Part shown: positions 23,766-36,338 of the stretch, one piece after another
Position numbering within the stretch: the stretch's first letter is position 1
Layout of the letters: every line of letters starts with the position of its first letter
NCBI GenBank assembly: GCA_032158295.1
Contig: CM063247.1
Coordinates: forward strand, 14,114,009 to 14,178,008
Reading direction: 5' to 3'
DNA: 64,000 bases
Source: Pycnopodia helianthoides
Taxonomy: Eukaryota > Echinodermata > Asteroidea > Forcipulatida > Asteriidae
Position numbers and translations under genes: made by a program
The notes under the pieces: generated by a model
Database searches by the model: none
What the model was told of the DNA's origin: nothing
What the model saw: the letters and a program-made list of their open reading frames with translations, nothing else

Positions 23766-24193
23766 AGAACACTGCAAACCTTAGTAGAGTTTACCGCATG
23801 TAAATTTCTCCTAAAAGAATTGATCCTCGTACTGTTAATCTCAGTATAAACTCAAAAACAGGATGCCTGTAAGTCCATGTCAAGTAGTCCGGTACACACT
23901 TCACTAAGCAGCACCACGGACTAACTCTATATACACCAAGCAAACATTGAAACGACAACCACACTTTAAATTCCAACAGCACCAATGGTGCTGTTGTCAT
24001 TCTCATTTTTATTTTTTGTCTGAGTAAATTTCAGGTTTGGAACTTTCTTTTCTGGGAGAGGACACTGTTCATTGGTTCTGTCGTTGGTTCACCAAGGTCA
24101 AGACTAGAGAAAGGAGGAACAAATTTAAAGCTGTGCGCTGCTTCTCTGTAGTACCCACTGTCACTGTACTCTTAGTTGGGAAACACTCGGACA

Positions 24194-24577
24194 TTAAAGG
24201 AACATTACAGAATTGGTAATTGTAAAACATACTTTTGGTCACAGATTTACATAAAACTTACACGGTCTAATGATGATGATAGTAGAAAACATCCCTTGAA
24301 ATATTTCTGTCTGAAATGCCATATTTGATGAGAAATGAAGAAACTAATTTTCCGATTGGAGTTTATCGCTCAGTGAGCGTTTTATTCATGTGTTGAACCT
24401 ATATGATTTCATGCAAATGTGTAATCGGTTTTTCACTATTTTCTCGTGACCCAGATGGCCGATCGATCTCAAACTTCTACAGGTTTGTCAGTTTATGTAT
24501 ATGGTGGATTACATAAAGTGCTTACACTGCCAGCAACTGTTTTGTTAGCAAAAACCAATTCTGTAATGTTCCTTTAA
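24194..24577 (-). repeat. TTAA-bounded MITE, AGGAACATTACAG family
   Basis: TTAA at both ends; same interior as 9330-9691 in reverse orientation. Flanks outside TTAA differ from the other copies. Confidence 0.9.
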
Positions 24578-24667
24578 GCTGTGCCTCTCAAGGACCAACT
24601 CACAACAGACCTCCATAAGGATTCGAACCTGCACCCAGCCATCAAGACAGAATCTAATGATCTGTGC

Positions 24668-24832
24668 TCAAGTTTATACTTAAGCAGAAAAAGAAGCTCA
24701 GCACAACAAAAATTATGCTTACCAGAAGAATAGGGTTACCAACCAAAATACCATGTCACATGTGGAGACTGGTATCCTGCTTATGTTTGCTTAGCAGAAA
24801 TGTTTTCTGCTTAAACAGCTCTGTGTGGGTAA
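24668..24832 (+). repeat. CWG-type palindromic MITE, ends decayed
   Basis: Has AAAATTATGCTTACCAGAA, CCAAAATACCATGTCACATG, GACTGGTATCCTGCTTATG and TTAGCAGAAAT. Confidence 0.78.
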
Positions 24833-25309
24833 AAAACTTCCCCAGTTCCCACAAGCGAACCACACCCAACAAATTATAACCAAACTTACCATCATGCAAA
24901 AAAACAAACTCAGTAAAATCTCATCCTTCCTGGCGCAAAATGCCCATTAGCGATAAAAAAAATACTAGCCGTTGGATTTTCTAACAACTTAATCAAGCAA
25001 CCACCCTGTACCACCATCTGCTCCAAGGTCAAAGTTAATACAGAGACTTAGTCTCCCACCACCAGCCGCTAATACGTTTTAAAGGACATCCCTTCCTTGT
25101 TGTCCCTTCCCATGCTTTCCATGATATAAACAAGAATTATCCTCCATCCTGCTGGTTGGGGGAAGTCTTGAGATTGAGACTATTATAAGAGGAAATGAGA
25201 TTCTGGAGGGTTTACTTCTTTGCAAAGGGCTCGCTATTTTTTGCAAAATTTAATCAAAAATTACACAGAATTCGGTTTAATCAAATTTAAATTTAAGACA
25301 ACAGGGTTT

Positions 25310-25480
25310 GCCCTTAACTTCTTTAGTGACTGGCAGCAGGACCAGTTACATGTAGCTTGTTATTTCACTAGTCCATCTGCTTATTCAGTAGTTCATCCGC
25401 TTTTCCACTAGGCCATACATTTAATATTGAATAGGGATGCTTTTCAACACTGAACTAGCCAGTCGAACCACTTAGAGTGC
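25310..25480 (+). repeat. GAACTAGCCAGCCGGACCAC-family repeat
   Basis: Shares TTAGTGACTGGCAG, GGGATGCTTTTCAACACTG and AACTAGCCAGTCGAACCAC with 23556. Confidence 0.75.
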
Positions 25481-25636
25481 ACCAAGGGCGTTTTTCTTTC
25501 ATTATTTTTCTTGCAACTTCGATGACCAATTGAGCCAAAATTTTCACCGGTTTAGTATTTTATGCATATGTTGGGATACACCAAGTGAGGATACTGGGTT
25601 TTGACAATTACCACAAGTATACTCTACCTTTAACAT
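25481..25636 (+). repeat. TTAA-type MITE, right part only
   Basis: GGGCGTTTTTCTTTCATTAT, GCATATGTTGGGATACACC and AAGTGAGGATACTGG match the right half of 38629-39160. It ends CTACCTTTAA. Confidence 0.72.
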
Positions 25637-27117
25637 GTTTAAGTACAAATATTTGTTTTTTATTGGAACATTTCCAAGAAAACCACAGCACTAGCAAGCC
25701 CCCCCCCCCTTACTGAGTATTAACCGCAGGTATGCAGCATTTATCACACATACAAATATCCACTTAAATTTAACTTACAGAACTGTGATCCCATTATTCA
25801 GGTTGACATGAGGGAGTGGTAACACTTACACCCCCCTCCTGGCCACCCTCCCCCCCCCGCCACGACCCCACCCCTAACGATGGGAGTCACATGACTACCT
25901 AAAGAGGAAGCATGGTTGAATTTGATATCGGTACGGAGCGTGGCGGCAGCCATGATTCAATGCAACGGAGTGACTCAGGACGGATTACGGTCAATAAAAA
26001 CAAGTATCCCTGAAAATTTGGGGACGTTGTCAGGGTTGGCCATGAGAGTATAATTTCCTCCTGGATGGGGGGGGGGGGGGAGGGGCGTTGTAATTTGATC
26101 TTAAAGAGGCGCTTCATTGTTGGCAGCATTAGATCGTTTCTAAAAGCATATTGAATCCTCATAGTTTGGAACCTTTGCTAGGCTGCCCTCAACTGGAGAA
26201 ATTCGTGCACAAGCTGGAGACCTTTTTGATGATTACCGCTAAGCAATGCGTTCGTTTTTTTTGGCTGAACTGTGTTTATTCTGTGCGTGGACTCGATAAG
26301 ACTTAACTCCCATCCTAACCTATGACCTTAATAAGCACCATACAACCGACATGTGGACATTTGAGATCAAATCGGGTGGAAATGTTCAAGTGAAAACAAA
26401 TGAACCCTCACACCAACTTGTACAAGTTCTTCACTTCTACATGTACATGCTTTTTACCGAAACCCCACCCCAAATTCCTTCCAGACATCCAGTCAGGAAA
26501 TCTCCATCTTTAAATTAGCGCTAATTAGTTTTTTATTTTACCGTCAGACAGAGCGTGACTCTTTGATCTTTCACCCTGTCCTGATTGATCTCTTATGGAG
26601 GAGGGTGTCATTTTAAAATAAATCGCAGGGGCAGTATCTCTGTCAGATAGCATCAGAACTCCTAACAGGCTCGTTAGTCATAAATGTTACGCTGTCCGCC
26701 TGTACTTTATTAAGAAAAAAAGATTTTTATCAAAAACTCTATTCCATACGTGATGCTGATTTCCATTTCGTGGCTTACATGTAAGTGTCATTTCCGTTGA
26801 ACCAATTTTTCCTGCCCTGTCTTTTTTTGTTAAAGCTTTACCCCTGAAGAATAATTTGCAGGAGGTATTTTCAAGAGAGTTTCTATTCTGCTCTTGGTGA
26901 TCTCTAACCTCTGAACTCAGGTGATCGAATGTTTAAAAAAAGGAAGATACAATTTTTGTGTCTGTTGCATAATTCCCAACCTGGAAAGTGGCAGCAGAGG
27001 GATAACCTCAAGGAAGGCAACTTTTGTATTTCAAAATATCAAGTAATAAGCCTCCAGGTAAACTTACTACATTTGTTGGGGGGTTGAAGACAAATGTTGA
27101 CGAAAGCAACATTAAAG

Positions 27118-27215
27118 CTGTAGCCTAAGCTCAGTTGGTAGAGCACCGGCACATTAATCCGGAGGTTACAGGTTCAAATCCTGCTCAGTCAATTTATCTT
27201 TGTTCAACCCAAAAT
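27118..27215 (+). repeat. tRNA-Lys-like SINE head plus GTTCAACCC tail
   Basis: A box TAAGCTCAGTTGGTAGAGC, arm ACCGGCACATTAATCCGG, B box GGTTCAAATCC, then the shared tail TTTGTTCAACCCAAAATC. The shared non-tRNA tail marks it as a SINE, not a tRNA gene. Confidence 0.75.
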
Positions 27216-27709
27216 CAAACCTTTATATGCTTTCATACAAACTCAGAAGTTTCTGCTACTATTAGTAATGGTTTTTTTCTTTCTCCTAGAATGACTGCCA
27301 TGGAATAGAAAACAGGTTTATTTGAGCACGTATTATATTTGTCTTAGATTCATAATCCAGGTAATAAAAAGTACATTCCTTACATCTCTTAAAATTTGAA
27401 ACAACTGAAAATAAAAGAATCAACCGTGAAGGCTATTTTTCAATTGGAATGCAAATGGATAATGATACCTGATTTTTTTCTTTTCTTACTAACTTGGCAC
27501 AAAGTACACTGCAGATATATGACTTCATTAGAAATCTTTTTTTAGGGTTGGTTTGTGAAGTTGTGAGTCAACAGGTACTGATCTTACGACTTACTGTAGT
27601 CAGGTGTTAAAAGATACTTCTTGTGAGCGGAGCTGGACTCATGTAAAAAAGGTGAACCAATCAAGATAAGCACACAGGCTTTTTACTGAATGCAGACACA
27701 GTTTTCAGT

Positions 27710-28010
27710 GGTCCGCTGGCCAAATGCTAGTTAAAAAGACTACGGGACAATCAAAATACTCTCCAAGTGGTTCGGTAAGCTAGTTCGGCATCTACAAACG
27801 TCCCTATGCTATATGGTTTTTGAGGCATGGCATGGTGAGGTATCAATGTATATTCGGTCTGCGGTAGCGCCTTCTACTTTGCCGTGTAGATTTTGTTCTT
27901 GTTGCTACTTGTAAATGAAATATGGACTGGTGAAAAAAAAACTTGCGGACAAGTGAAATGACGTGCTAACTGGTCCTGCTGGCCAGTCACTGACAAAGTT
28001 AAGGGCGGAT
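27710..28010 (-). repeat. GAACTAGCCAGCCGGACCAC-family repeat, interrupted
   Basis: Reverse orientation; the outer parts match 23556. It is split by a foreign 90-bp piece at 27815-27905 that matches 51171. Confidence 0.7.
27815..27905 (+). repeat. Short repeat, TTTTGAGGCATGGCATGGTG family
   Basis: TTTTGAGGCAT(G/T)GCATGGTG, GAGGTATCA, TATATTCGGT and TGTAGATTTTGTTCTT match 51171-51266. Inserted in the repeat at 27710-28010. Confidence 0.7.
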
Positions 28011-29221
28011 CCTGGTTTTACCCATGTACAGTAAGTCCAACCGGTGTGAAATGTTTGCCCAATTTATGGATGGAAAGATACACGGGTAGCAAAAAAAAAA
28101 AGCCAGTTTCGCATTTTTTTTTTAATTTGACAAAAAGGCAGACAACCACAAAGGAACAGCCTTGGGTATTTCCCCAAACCACAACCATTTCAGTTAAATT
28201 AAAAACATTCACAGCAACAGGTCAAGTTACATCCACAATGGATGTCCCATCGGCCCCAACGAATGAAATCCCAGCTACACCCTGGTTGTTTTCTTCCTAG
28301 AAGCACCTCTATAGCCAGAGGACAATCCCTTGGTGACTTCCGGTGGGTTACAAAAATACCATTTGCCTCTCAACCACATAGCTACCCCACTCCCCTCACA
28401 GCATATTACTACATTGACATATTTTGCACCAAGTTGTTCACTTTTACAACTTCCTTCCTCAAAATATCATAAACACCTGACTGAGAATGCTCCTAGTTGG
28501 AAACGATTTTGGCAGATAAAGATAAGCTGCTCGGTTCTGATCAACCCCCCTGGACCAAGCCGGGCGAACCAAATGAAGTCCCGCCGAAAGAAAAAAAAGG
28601 GGGGAAAAATTACTCTACTGTACATGTATGTGTAACGTGAGAGTCATGCATGTACATGTATGTTGAATCTTGATGCGTCACCAACGGCACCACCAAATCT
28701 ACAGAGACTGCAAAATTTATGTGCGCAGACATTCTAGGAAATGTACGGTTCCTGTGAAAGGAGCTTCGAGTTACAAGAAATTATCCACCATTGCAGAAAA
28801 TTGTGCCAAATAGCTACACCCAACGCGCTTCATACTCGCACGGGGATTGAATATGGATTGATAAATGATACTCTGAAAATAACTTCATCATGATGCTAGC
28901 CCCCCCCCTTTTTTTTCTTCTTCTCTTGAAGAAAATAGAGTAATTCACTAGGAGGAGTGAGTCAGACACACTCATCTCTCAAAGAACCTGGATTCTTAAA
29001 ACTAGACGACAAAACCGCATTCCCCCAGAAAACAAAAATGTCCTGCCGTTAGTGAAATTGCTACAAATGCATCACCACCAACATCTCCCTCACAATTAAA
29101 ATAAATATGATTAAAAAATAATAATTACACAGCGTTGGTATGAAACTCCTTAAAGACTTTGCATGTTTGAACACGTAAAACAACAACAACAACAACAAAG
29201 AATCAAGTAATTTCCCCGTTC

Positions 29222-29395
29222 TTAAAGGGAAGGTATACCTTTGGTAATTACTCCAAAAAAATTAACGACCATAAAAGCCGTCTTGGTATGAAGCACTGCA
29301 GCTGTTGATAATGTAAAACATGTTGAGAAACTCTTTGAGGATTTTAAGACATACAGCTCTCAATTTCTGTGGATTAAAGAAAACTTTGTTCCCCA
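29222..29395 (+). repeat. TTAA-type MITE, left part
   Basis: Starts TTAAAGGGAAGGTATACC, then TTTGGTAATTACTCC and CTGCAGCTGTTGATAATG as at 20608. Confidence 0.7.
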
Positions 29396-30987
29396 GAGCT
29401 TAAAGGCAACTTCCTTTTAAGAAGGTTGGCCGGAAGCCACCTCCTCCCCCCCCCTGTTTTCCCCGGACTTTATAAACGGTAAGACCTCCGGGTTTATAAA
29501 CACTGTTTTCAGCTGATGTTTGATGATGTTGGACAATCAAGGAAGGGCGGCGATTTCTAACTCAAGGCAAACTGTGCTATTTAATTTCCCATAGGATATA
29601 TCGATAACCTGGATATTTAATATGGAGGCTATCTTGGAAGAAGTTACTTTGTGCGGGAGTTGGACATTTTTATGTATGAGTTCCCGCTGAGATAATCAAC
29701 AGTGAAAAGCTAAAGTTAGAGCAAAATCATCAATACCTGATGATTAATGAGAATTGTTAATTAGTTATTGTACCGACAAGGGGGCTGGGAAACAGTAAAT
29801 GCGTTTGACCTTAATTCCTGAATGAGTTGAGAGAGCAATCAGAGCCTTGCCTGACGACGTCAACTACTACATCTAAGTGTACTTCTGCCTGGTGTGGTCA
29901 AATTATTGCTATAAATCGTGCATCTTCAATTGTACAAACCAACAGTGACCAATATCAAGCAAGCTTGACTACTTTCATAATATGATTCCAAAATGGCAAG
30001 ATGTACGTACATTACAATGCAAGGTGTCGGTGAGAACCTACATCAACTTTATACGCCTCTGAAATGCCATCAATCGTAAGCTCAATTTGCATACATGTAG
30101 ACCTCTTGTATATGACAACACTCTCAAACAGCGCCCTCACTCATGCAAACTAGAGGCAGATCATTGGATGACAGCTGCTCTTGGTGCGTAAAAACGTGCA
30201 CGTGACCTCAGCATAAACGTACCAGCAGCGTTTTGCGTTATGATTGCATGATTGTCAAAATTTGACTGCCAGTCGTTTCAATGCCAATACAACGCTCATC
30301 ATTTCCAACCTTAGTGCTTTGATCTTGTTAAAAGCGCTAGGGCCTATATAAGAACCTGTATTATTATTATTAAGGAATTTAAGCTTGTTATTTAATGGAT
30401 ACAAATTAATAAGAACAACTTTATTGCCGCATTCAATTCCAGCTAAGCAGAAAATTATGAGAAACAATGGCTAATTGCTAAGCAACTATTGATCATGTGG
30501 CACTCATCAAAGACCTCAATTAGTCATGAGTTTCTTGCTTGCGAACGCTTCATGATTGCACGTAAGAAAGTGCCTTTATGTCATCAACTCCTTAACATTT
30601 CATCTGTTTATGACTTCCTAAATCTAAATCTAAATCTATGTTCCTGCTAAAGAACCTTCTTAATAATTCCGAACAATTTTCTCACAAAATCTGTTTGTCA
30701 AAATAAATCTACATTTACACGCTGTCCGAGCTTATAATATTTCCCATTAAAGATAACTCGTGTCTGAGTTGAAACAAACAGATGTATCCAAACAAATCCC
30801 AACCTACAGTTAATTCTAGATGACAGTTACTGACTCCAGGGTATTTCACTCCGATATTCTGTTCATGAACCACAAAGTCTAGGGATTTACTCACTCACAG
30901 TGTTCAGGACAGACTTGTCACAGTCGATCAGACTACATTTTTCTTCAATTTTGAGAATGAGTTGTCCTCACATCACAGGGCAAGCTC

Positions 30988-31180
30988 AGGGCCCATTTTA
31001 ATAAAGCTGCTTAAGCACAGAAACTAGCTAAGCACAACAAAATTATGCTTACCGAAAAAGGTTACCGTCTAGAATACCATTTTACATTTAGCATTTGTGA
31101 CCGGTATCCTGCTTAATGTTGCTTAGCAGAAATTGTTAAGCTATATTTTCTGCTTAAGCAGCTCTATGGAATTCAGCCCC
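30988..31180 (+). repeat. CWG-type palindromic MITE
   Basis: Left flank CAG then GGCCCATTTTAATAAAGCTG; right end AGCAGCTCTATGGAATTCAG. Right flank CCG, so only the left trinucleotide fits. Confidence 0.8.
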
Positions 31181-31204
31181 GAAACACTGAGGGGCCCTCA
31201 GAAG

Positions 31205-31385
31205 GCATTCAAAAACTGGCTTAGCATGGATAAGTAGTGCAAGTAGAAATTGGTTCCCTGTCAAATAGCTACAATTGCTAAAAAATCTACATTGCTAACG
31301 ACTGGTTCTCTGCTTATTTTTGCTCAGCATATAACTTGCTTAAGTAATAATCTGTGCTTAACACCTTAATGAAGTTGGGCCCAGT
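31205..31385 (+). repeat. Diverged CWG-type MITE
   Basis: TTGCTAACGACTGGTTCTCTG, TTTTTGCTCAGCATA and the right end GAAGTTGGGCCCAG resemble the family. The left end is unclear. Confidence 0.5.
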
Positions 31386-32351
31386 AGCTGCTCACCAAGG
31401 CATTTTGAGATGAGAATATGATCACCAGTCTTTGCCTACAGGGTCAGCCCAAATTGTCTTTGCAAGCTCTATCAGCAAACAACGCCAGAGTGTGCAGACA
31501 ACCTTTCTTACTGTACATGAGTGTCAACTGTGAAATATATTACAAACCAAAATTGTCTGCAAACTGTAAACATCAATTGTTCTGGCCAGAAGACTGGTAC
31601 GAGTTTGACAATTGGTCATACATGTGCATGATGACGGTTGACCATTTTGGTTTCCTGTTTATATGGAGGGGGGGGGGGTGGGGGGGGAGGCGTAGGGGGT
31701 TAGGTAGAGAGGGGTTCAAGTCAAGTTCAAGGGGGTCCCCTGTACTAAGATCTGTCATCGCCATAAAGCAAATACCCCTCTGGGTATTTCTGAGGAACCC
31801 CTTAGTCCTCTCTACAGCTGTACCAACTGCATCCAGATGGAAGGTGTGAAAACTCTAATCAGCTGTCAACTTGGGTTTATTAAGGAGTGCTTCGGAGAAC
31901 AAACTGAACAGTGTATGATTAGTGTACAACTTCTGAGTGCTGTGGAAGTTCACAGTGTGTCGAATGATTCAAAGCAAACATGGCCAAGGTGTCAAGGTTG
32001 TGGATAAACTCTGAATCCTCAAAAATAGAACCTTTTTGAGAAATGTCATCATTTTCAAAAATAACGTCTTCTTCTACCAGCTACAAATGTCAAAGTTTAT
32101 CTGTTGATTAGTCAGGTTTCTTGTATCGGACATGAAGCCGAGTAAAAATCTGCGACAATCATCTTCAGGTATAAATTCTGTGCCATTTGGGAGGGAAAAA
32201 ACAAGACTGTTAAAAATTTATACCATTTCCAGCAGCAAGTACAATGTACCTGAACAACTGTTTCAATGTAACGTCATTAACAGTTTGACCAGAAAAAAGG
32301 TCATTTTTGCAGTGCATCTTGGGAAAAGGTTCTTAGTCGTCTTGATCGTTT

Positions 32352-32694
32352 TTAAAGGTATTGTACACTTTTGGTAACTGCTCAAAATCAGTGTCCACAT
32401 TTTGTGTGATTCAACATATGCATGAACAAACAAACCTGTGAAAATTTGAGCTCAATTGGTCATCGAGGTCACGAGAAAATAGTGAAAAGAGATCTTATGT
32501 GTTTTCTGTTTTTTTCAAATTATCGCACGCGATAATTACTATTGTTTTACTCGTTTCTCAGAAACGATAGCATTTTAGGCAGAAATATTTTAAGGAACCC
32601 TTTCTACCATTACTTACTTTAAATCATGTAAGTCATGTGTGAATCTGTGAACATTGTGTTTTTCGATCTTACCAATAGTGTACAGGGCCTTTAA
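32352..32694 (-). repeat. TTAA-bounded MITE, GTACACTATTGGTA family (343 bp)
   Basis: TTAAAGGTATTGTACACTTT at the left; CAATAGTGTACAGGGCCTTT then AA at the right. The interior hairpin TTATCGCACGCGATAA is shared with 40494 and 50664. Confidence 0.9.
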
Positions 32695-33014
32695 GTTAGG
32701 TTGTGGTTTGCAAAGCAGCAAGGTTATAGTATTTGTCTGCGTTTACGGCATTTTTGTGTGTGGCTGGTGAATGTTTTCTACAGAATGTCAGACATTATAA
32801 AGATCTCCAGCTGCCGAGCTGTGGTGCAATTGTTTTTAGTCGACTGCTTTTAGGGAAAATGGCCTCTCTCCAGAGTCAAACTGTAGAGGGCGTGCTCCGT
32901 CATGTAAATCGCCCAGATTCATGTGCATAAATATACATAAAAAGTATTGTAAGGAGACCCTGTTAGTGTTGTTTCAGTTTATAGTGTTCAAGGAAAACTG
33001 GACACCCAATTTCC

Positions 33015-33395
33015 CAGTTTTGGACTCAAGCTCTGGTGTTTCTGTTCAGCAGAGTGTGGGTTCGAGTCCCGGTCGTGACACTTGGTGTCCTTAAGCAAGA
33101 CACTTAACCATTATTGCTGCGTCCTTCGGATGGGACGTAAAGCTGTAGGTCCCGTGTGATGTGTAATGCACGGAAAAGAACCCAGTGCACTTATCAAAAA
33201 GAGAAGGGGTTCGCCCCGGTGTTCCTGGCTTGATTGGCTGCATATTGCGCCACAGCACCTTGTAAACCAATACATGGTGCTATGCAAAGGAATAGGTCTA
33301 ATACTTCTACTATGCAAGAAAATACTGAATGTTGAAGCGCCTTGAGTGTCACTGAGTGACAGATATGAGCGCTATATAAGAAACCACTTTTATTA
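33015..33395 (+). repeat. Leu(CAA)-headed SINE with a second body type
   Basis: GGACTCAAGCTCTGGTG and GGGTTCGAGTCCCGGTCG are the Leu-like head remnant. The body TCCTTCGGATGGGACGTAAA and CCCAGTGCACTTATC follows, and the tail GCGCCTTGAGTGTCACTGAG...GCGCTATATAAG. The head matches the family at 681; the body does not. Confidence 0.8.
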
Positions 33396-34113
33396 ACACC
33401 TAATTTTCCAGTTTTGGCTTAAACCTTCCTCCCCGTACCTAGCAGAGTAAACCCAAACACCACGGTTCTTTTTGGACATTTTACAACTGATTATTTTCAT
33501 GCAATGAACTTGCTGACTCATCCCAATCGAAGGCTTCTCACCGACGCCAGATGTAACCAAACTCTTTTCCTAGCTCCATCCAAAACGGATCGGTTAATTT
33601 AAAGAAATTTCATCTTAAGTAAAGTTGACTCTGGTAATGAGGAGCAGATTTTAATTGCCGAAGGACTAGATTTATGAAATTGTGCAGACTTGGAAATCAC
33701 TCATCAAGTCATTGTTTGGGCATTTCCTGTAAGAGTGATCAACAGCGGTTGCTATTCTTGATTTAATTTACTGTTTGACGAGAGAGTCTGGTTACCTAGG
33801 GGTAATACAATGTAGCAATTGGTTGGAGAAGTCAGGACGATGCACCAAGCGAAGGCATATGGTACGAATCAACGTAAATCTGAGTGTTACATGAACATGA
33901 AGTATAAGTACAGTACATCACGCAGGTTCTTTGGTGTACATGAACATGAACTGGTGTTCATATGCATGCTTGTAAATGCCAGAACATACATTACAAGAAC
34001 CCAAACAATGTCAGCCAAATTCAGTCCTCCCCCAAATAATTTACTTTCCACCATCTCCCTGATGATGCAGTTTTCGTTTTTTTTTTCCTATCAGTATGTC
34101 ACATACAGATCAG

Positions 34114-34304
34114 GGCCCAATTTCCAAAAAGCTGCTTCAGCAGAAAATACTGCTTAAACAATTTCTGCTTAGCAAAAACAAGCAGGGTACAGCCACAGAT
34201 AGTACACGAGAGATGGCAATTTGGCTGGTAACCTTATTTTGGTAAGCATAATTTCGTTGTGCTCAGCTACTTTTTGTGCTCAAGCAGCTGTATAAAATTG
34301 GGCC
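34114..34304 (-). repeat. CWG MITE, 191 bp, CAG/CAG target duplication
   Basis: CAG at 34111-34113 and 34305-34307. Ends GGCCCAATTT and AAATTGGGCC; interior TGGCTGGTAACCTTATTTTG and TAAGCATAATTTCG. Confidence 0.9.
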
Positions 34305-35740
34305 CAGTGCTCTACCTTCAAGAAATACTGAAGTTTTATTCCACGACAAAAAATATCCCGGTAAAATTGTTGTAATCTGAACACATTATGAGCCAACCCT
34401 TTACTCTGGAGAACAGGACGAGGTCAAACATCAAAAAGTTACCAGGAACTTTGCCAAGTTGGTAGTCTAACCTCTCTTGGCAAGAAACACTCTTAAGAAA
34501 GTGCAACGATGAGCCTTTTGCATCTTCGGTACTTTTCCATGATTCAAATAAATGTCAACAAAGTGAGGCCGGAGGGGAAAATAGTCTGGGTCCTTTTCAC
34601 ACCTTAGAGGCGTTACTATGTTTGTATTAATGGAGACGGGATACCTGACCAAAGATGGCTGCATCAAGATAATGGTTCTTAGAGTGCCAAACTTTTGTCA
34701 TTAAGGTGCGCTGCAGAATTTATAGAGTGCACAAAATGCCTCAAGCGTTGCAAAGGAGGACTGAGACTACTACAAAAATGACGATGGAGCCAAAACAGAA
34801 TGAAAATCCGATCTGATGTCAACCATCGAGTCTATGTGAGATGTTAATCCATTGAAAGTTTGTAGGACCACAGTGCTAAGATTCATCTTAAGATGATCAG
34901 CGGAGATTGTCAGAACCATAAACCAGGGGTTTGATTAGCACAAAGTCAAATGAAAATCCTAAAAATACATGTAGGTACATACGTAGAAGTCTCCTCTGGT
35001 AATGAATGAACTCTTGCACCAATGTCACATGCGGCTACTGCTGCCATGCCCACCATTATGGGAGTCAACTCATGAACATGTGAACAGTGCCCACCACACT
35101 GTATAACACACGGGCACATCGACTCCCAAAATGCCGCAACAAAAATTATTTTGATGAAGATGTCAGGTGAATTGGGTCAATAGATGAGCCTGAACTTCCA
35201 CTTTGATATATTTAAGAAGATTTACAGAATGAACATATCGCCACAAATGTAAAATATGAGGTTTGGTGAAAGCCAGACTTTCGTCTCTCATTTTCCTTGA
35301 AAATATGTTTTCACGTATAGAGGCGGATCTTTGAAATCACACAAAATTAACCACTAGACAAATCACAGGCTTGCTGCACACTTCAGATAAAAAAATACGA
35401 TTCTAAACCAGAATATGTGGCTCCTTTGCCAAGTTACTGGATCGTAAATCTACAGGTGGAAAAACTTTCCTCCAGCAAGAGTTGACACGACCTCGTTTGG
35501 TATGACCGCTAGTAAACCACAATTTCTATTTTCATCTCTCAGTTAAATGATCTACAGACGCGAAAACCATTAATTTGTAACGGGTGCGTATTTGGGAATC
35601 ATGTGATCCGGAATCTCTGGTGCCTGGAATGTTTTCTTCCCATGACCAACATAAAATAATATAAAAAAATCCCTAATACGATCAAATCATCAGGTAAATA
35701 TGATTACAAGTTTCTCAATATGCATAATTTTTTAATATAA

Positions 35741-36070
35741 TAGATGTTAAATTTGCACCGGGGATAAAGAAAATTATTTGGTTTTTACCCTTTAACCGAT
35801 GAAACCAAATAATATTCTTAATCCCTGGTGCAAATTTTAACATAAATTGTTGCAGTACCCACTGCTTAAATATAGAACTCGAACTGCCTCTAGCTACCGG
35901 GCAATCTCGGTGGTCTAGTTGGCAAGACATCTGCTGCAGGATGGCATAGGTGGTGGGTTCGAATCCCACCCGAGCAATAATGCCTGTGGATTTTTTATCA
36001 CAGAACTCGGTATGCAGTGCTTTACAAACATCGGTGAAAGGGTAAAACCAAATAATATTTTTTTATATGT
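35741..36070 (+). repeat. tRNA-like SINE with adjoining hairpin
   Basis: The tRNA-like head lies at about 35906-35980: TCGGTGGTCTAGTTGGCAAG (A-box region), GGTGGGTTCGAATCCCACCC (B box). The tail GCCTGTGGATTTTTTATCAC and GGTGAAAGGGTAAAACC follows. Upstream, 35741-35783 and 35803-35846 form a 43-base inverted repeat (ATTTGCACCGGGGATAAAGA) made of the same tail sequence. Confidence 0.75.
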
Positions 36071-36100
36071 TGTGTTTTCCCAAAAAAGAAGCCCTACCTG

Positions 36101-36291
36101 GGCCCATGTTCATAGAGCTGCTTAAGCAGAAAACATTGCTTGACAATTGTCTGCTAAGCACAAATGAGCAGGATACCAGTCACAAGTTGTACATGTGACA
36201 TGGTAGTTTGGCTGGTAACCTTATCCTGGTGAGCATATTTTTGTTGTGCTTAGCTACTTTTTGTGCTGAAGCAGCTCTATGAAATCGGGCC
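36101..36291 (-). repeat. CWG MITE, 191 bp, CTG/CTG target duplication
   Basis: CTG at 36098-36100 and 36292-36294. Ends GGCCCATGTTCATAGAGCTG and AGCAGCTCTATGAAATCGGG. Confidence 0.9.
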
Positions 36292-36338
36292 CTGATGTAG
36301 AGCGAAGATAAAATGGACGTTCACTGATCGAGACTCAC

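Larger units (their letters stand above)
14589..36338 (-). other. Intron between exons f and e (21.7 kb)
   Basis: The longest intron. It holds tandem arrays at 15192-15952 and 18666-19393, many MITEs and two SINEs. Long stretches without a recognised element are 16791-18665, 19394-20607, 25637-27117, 28011-29221, 29396-30987 and 34305-35740. No exon with convincing splice sites and coding sequence was recognised in them. Confidence 0.55.

Noticed and set aside
31418..31849. 143-residue plus-strand open frame
   Set aside because: Odd composition, reads through a G-rich tract (31667-31690), no domain, no splice context.
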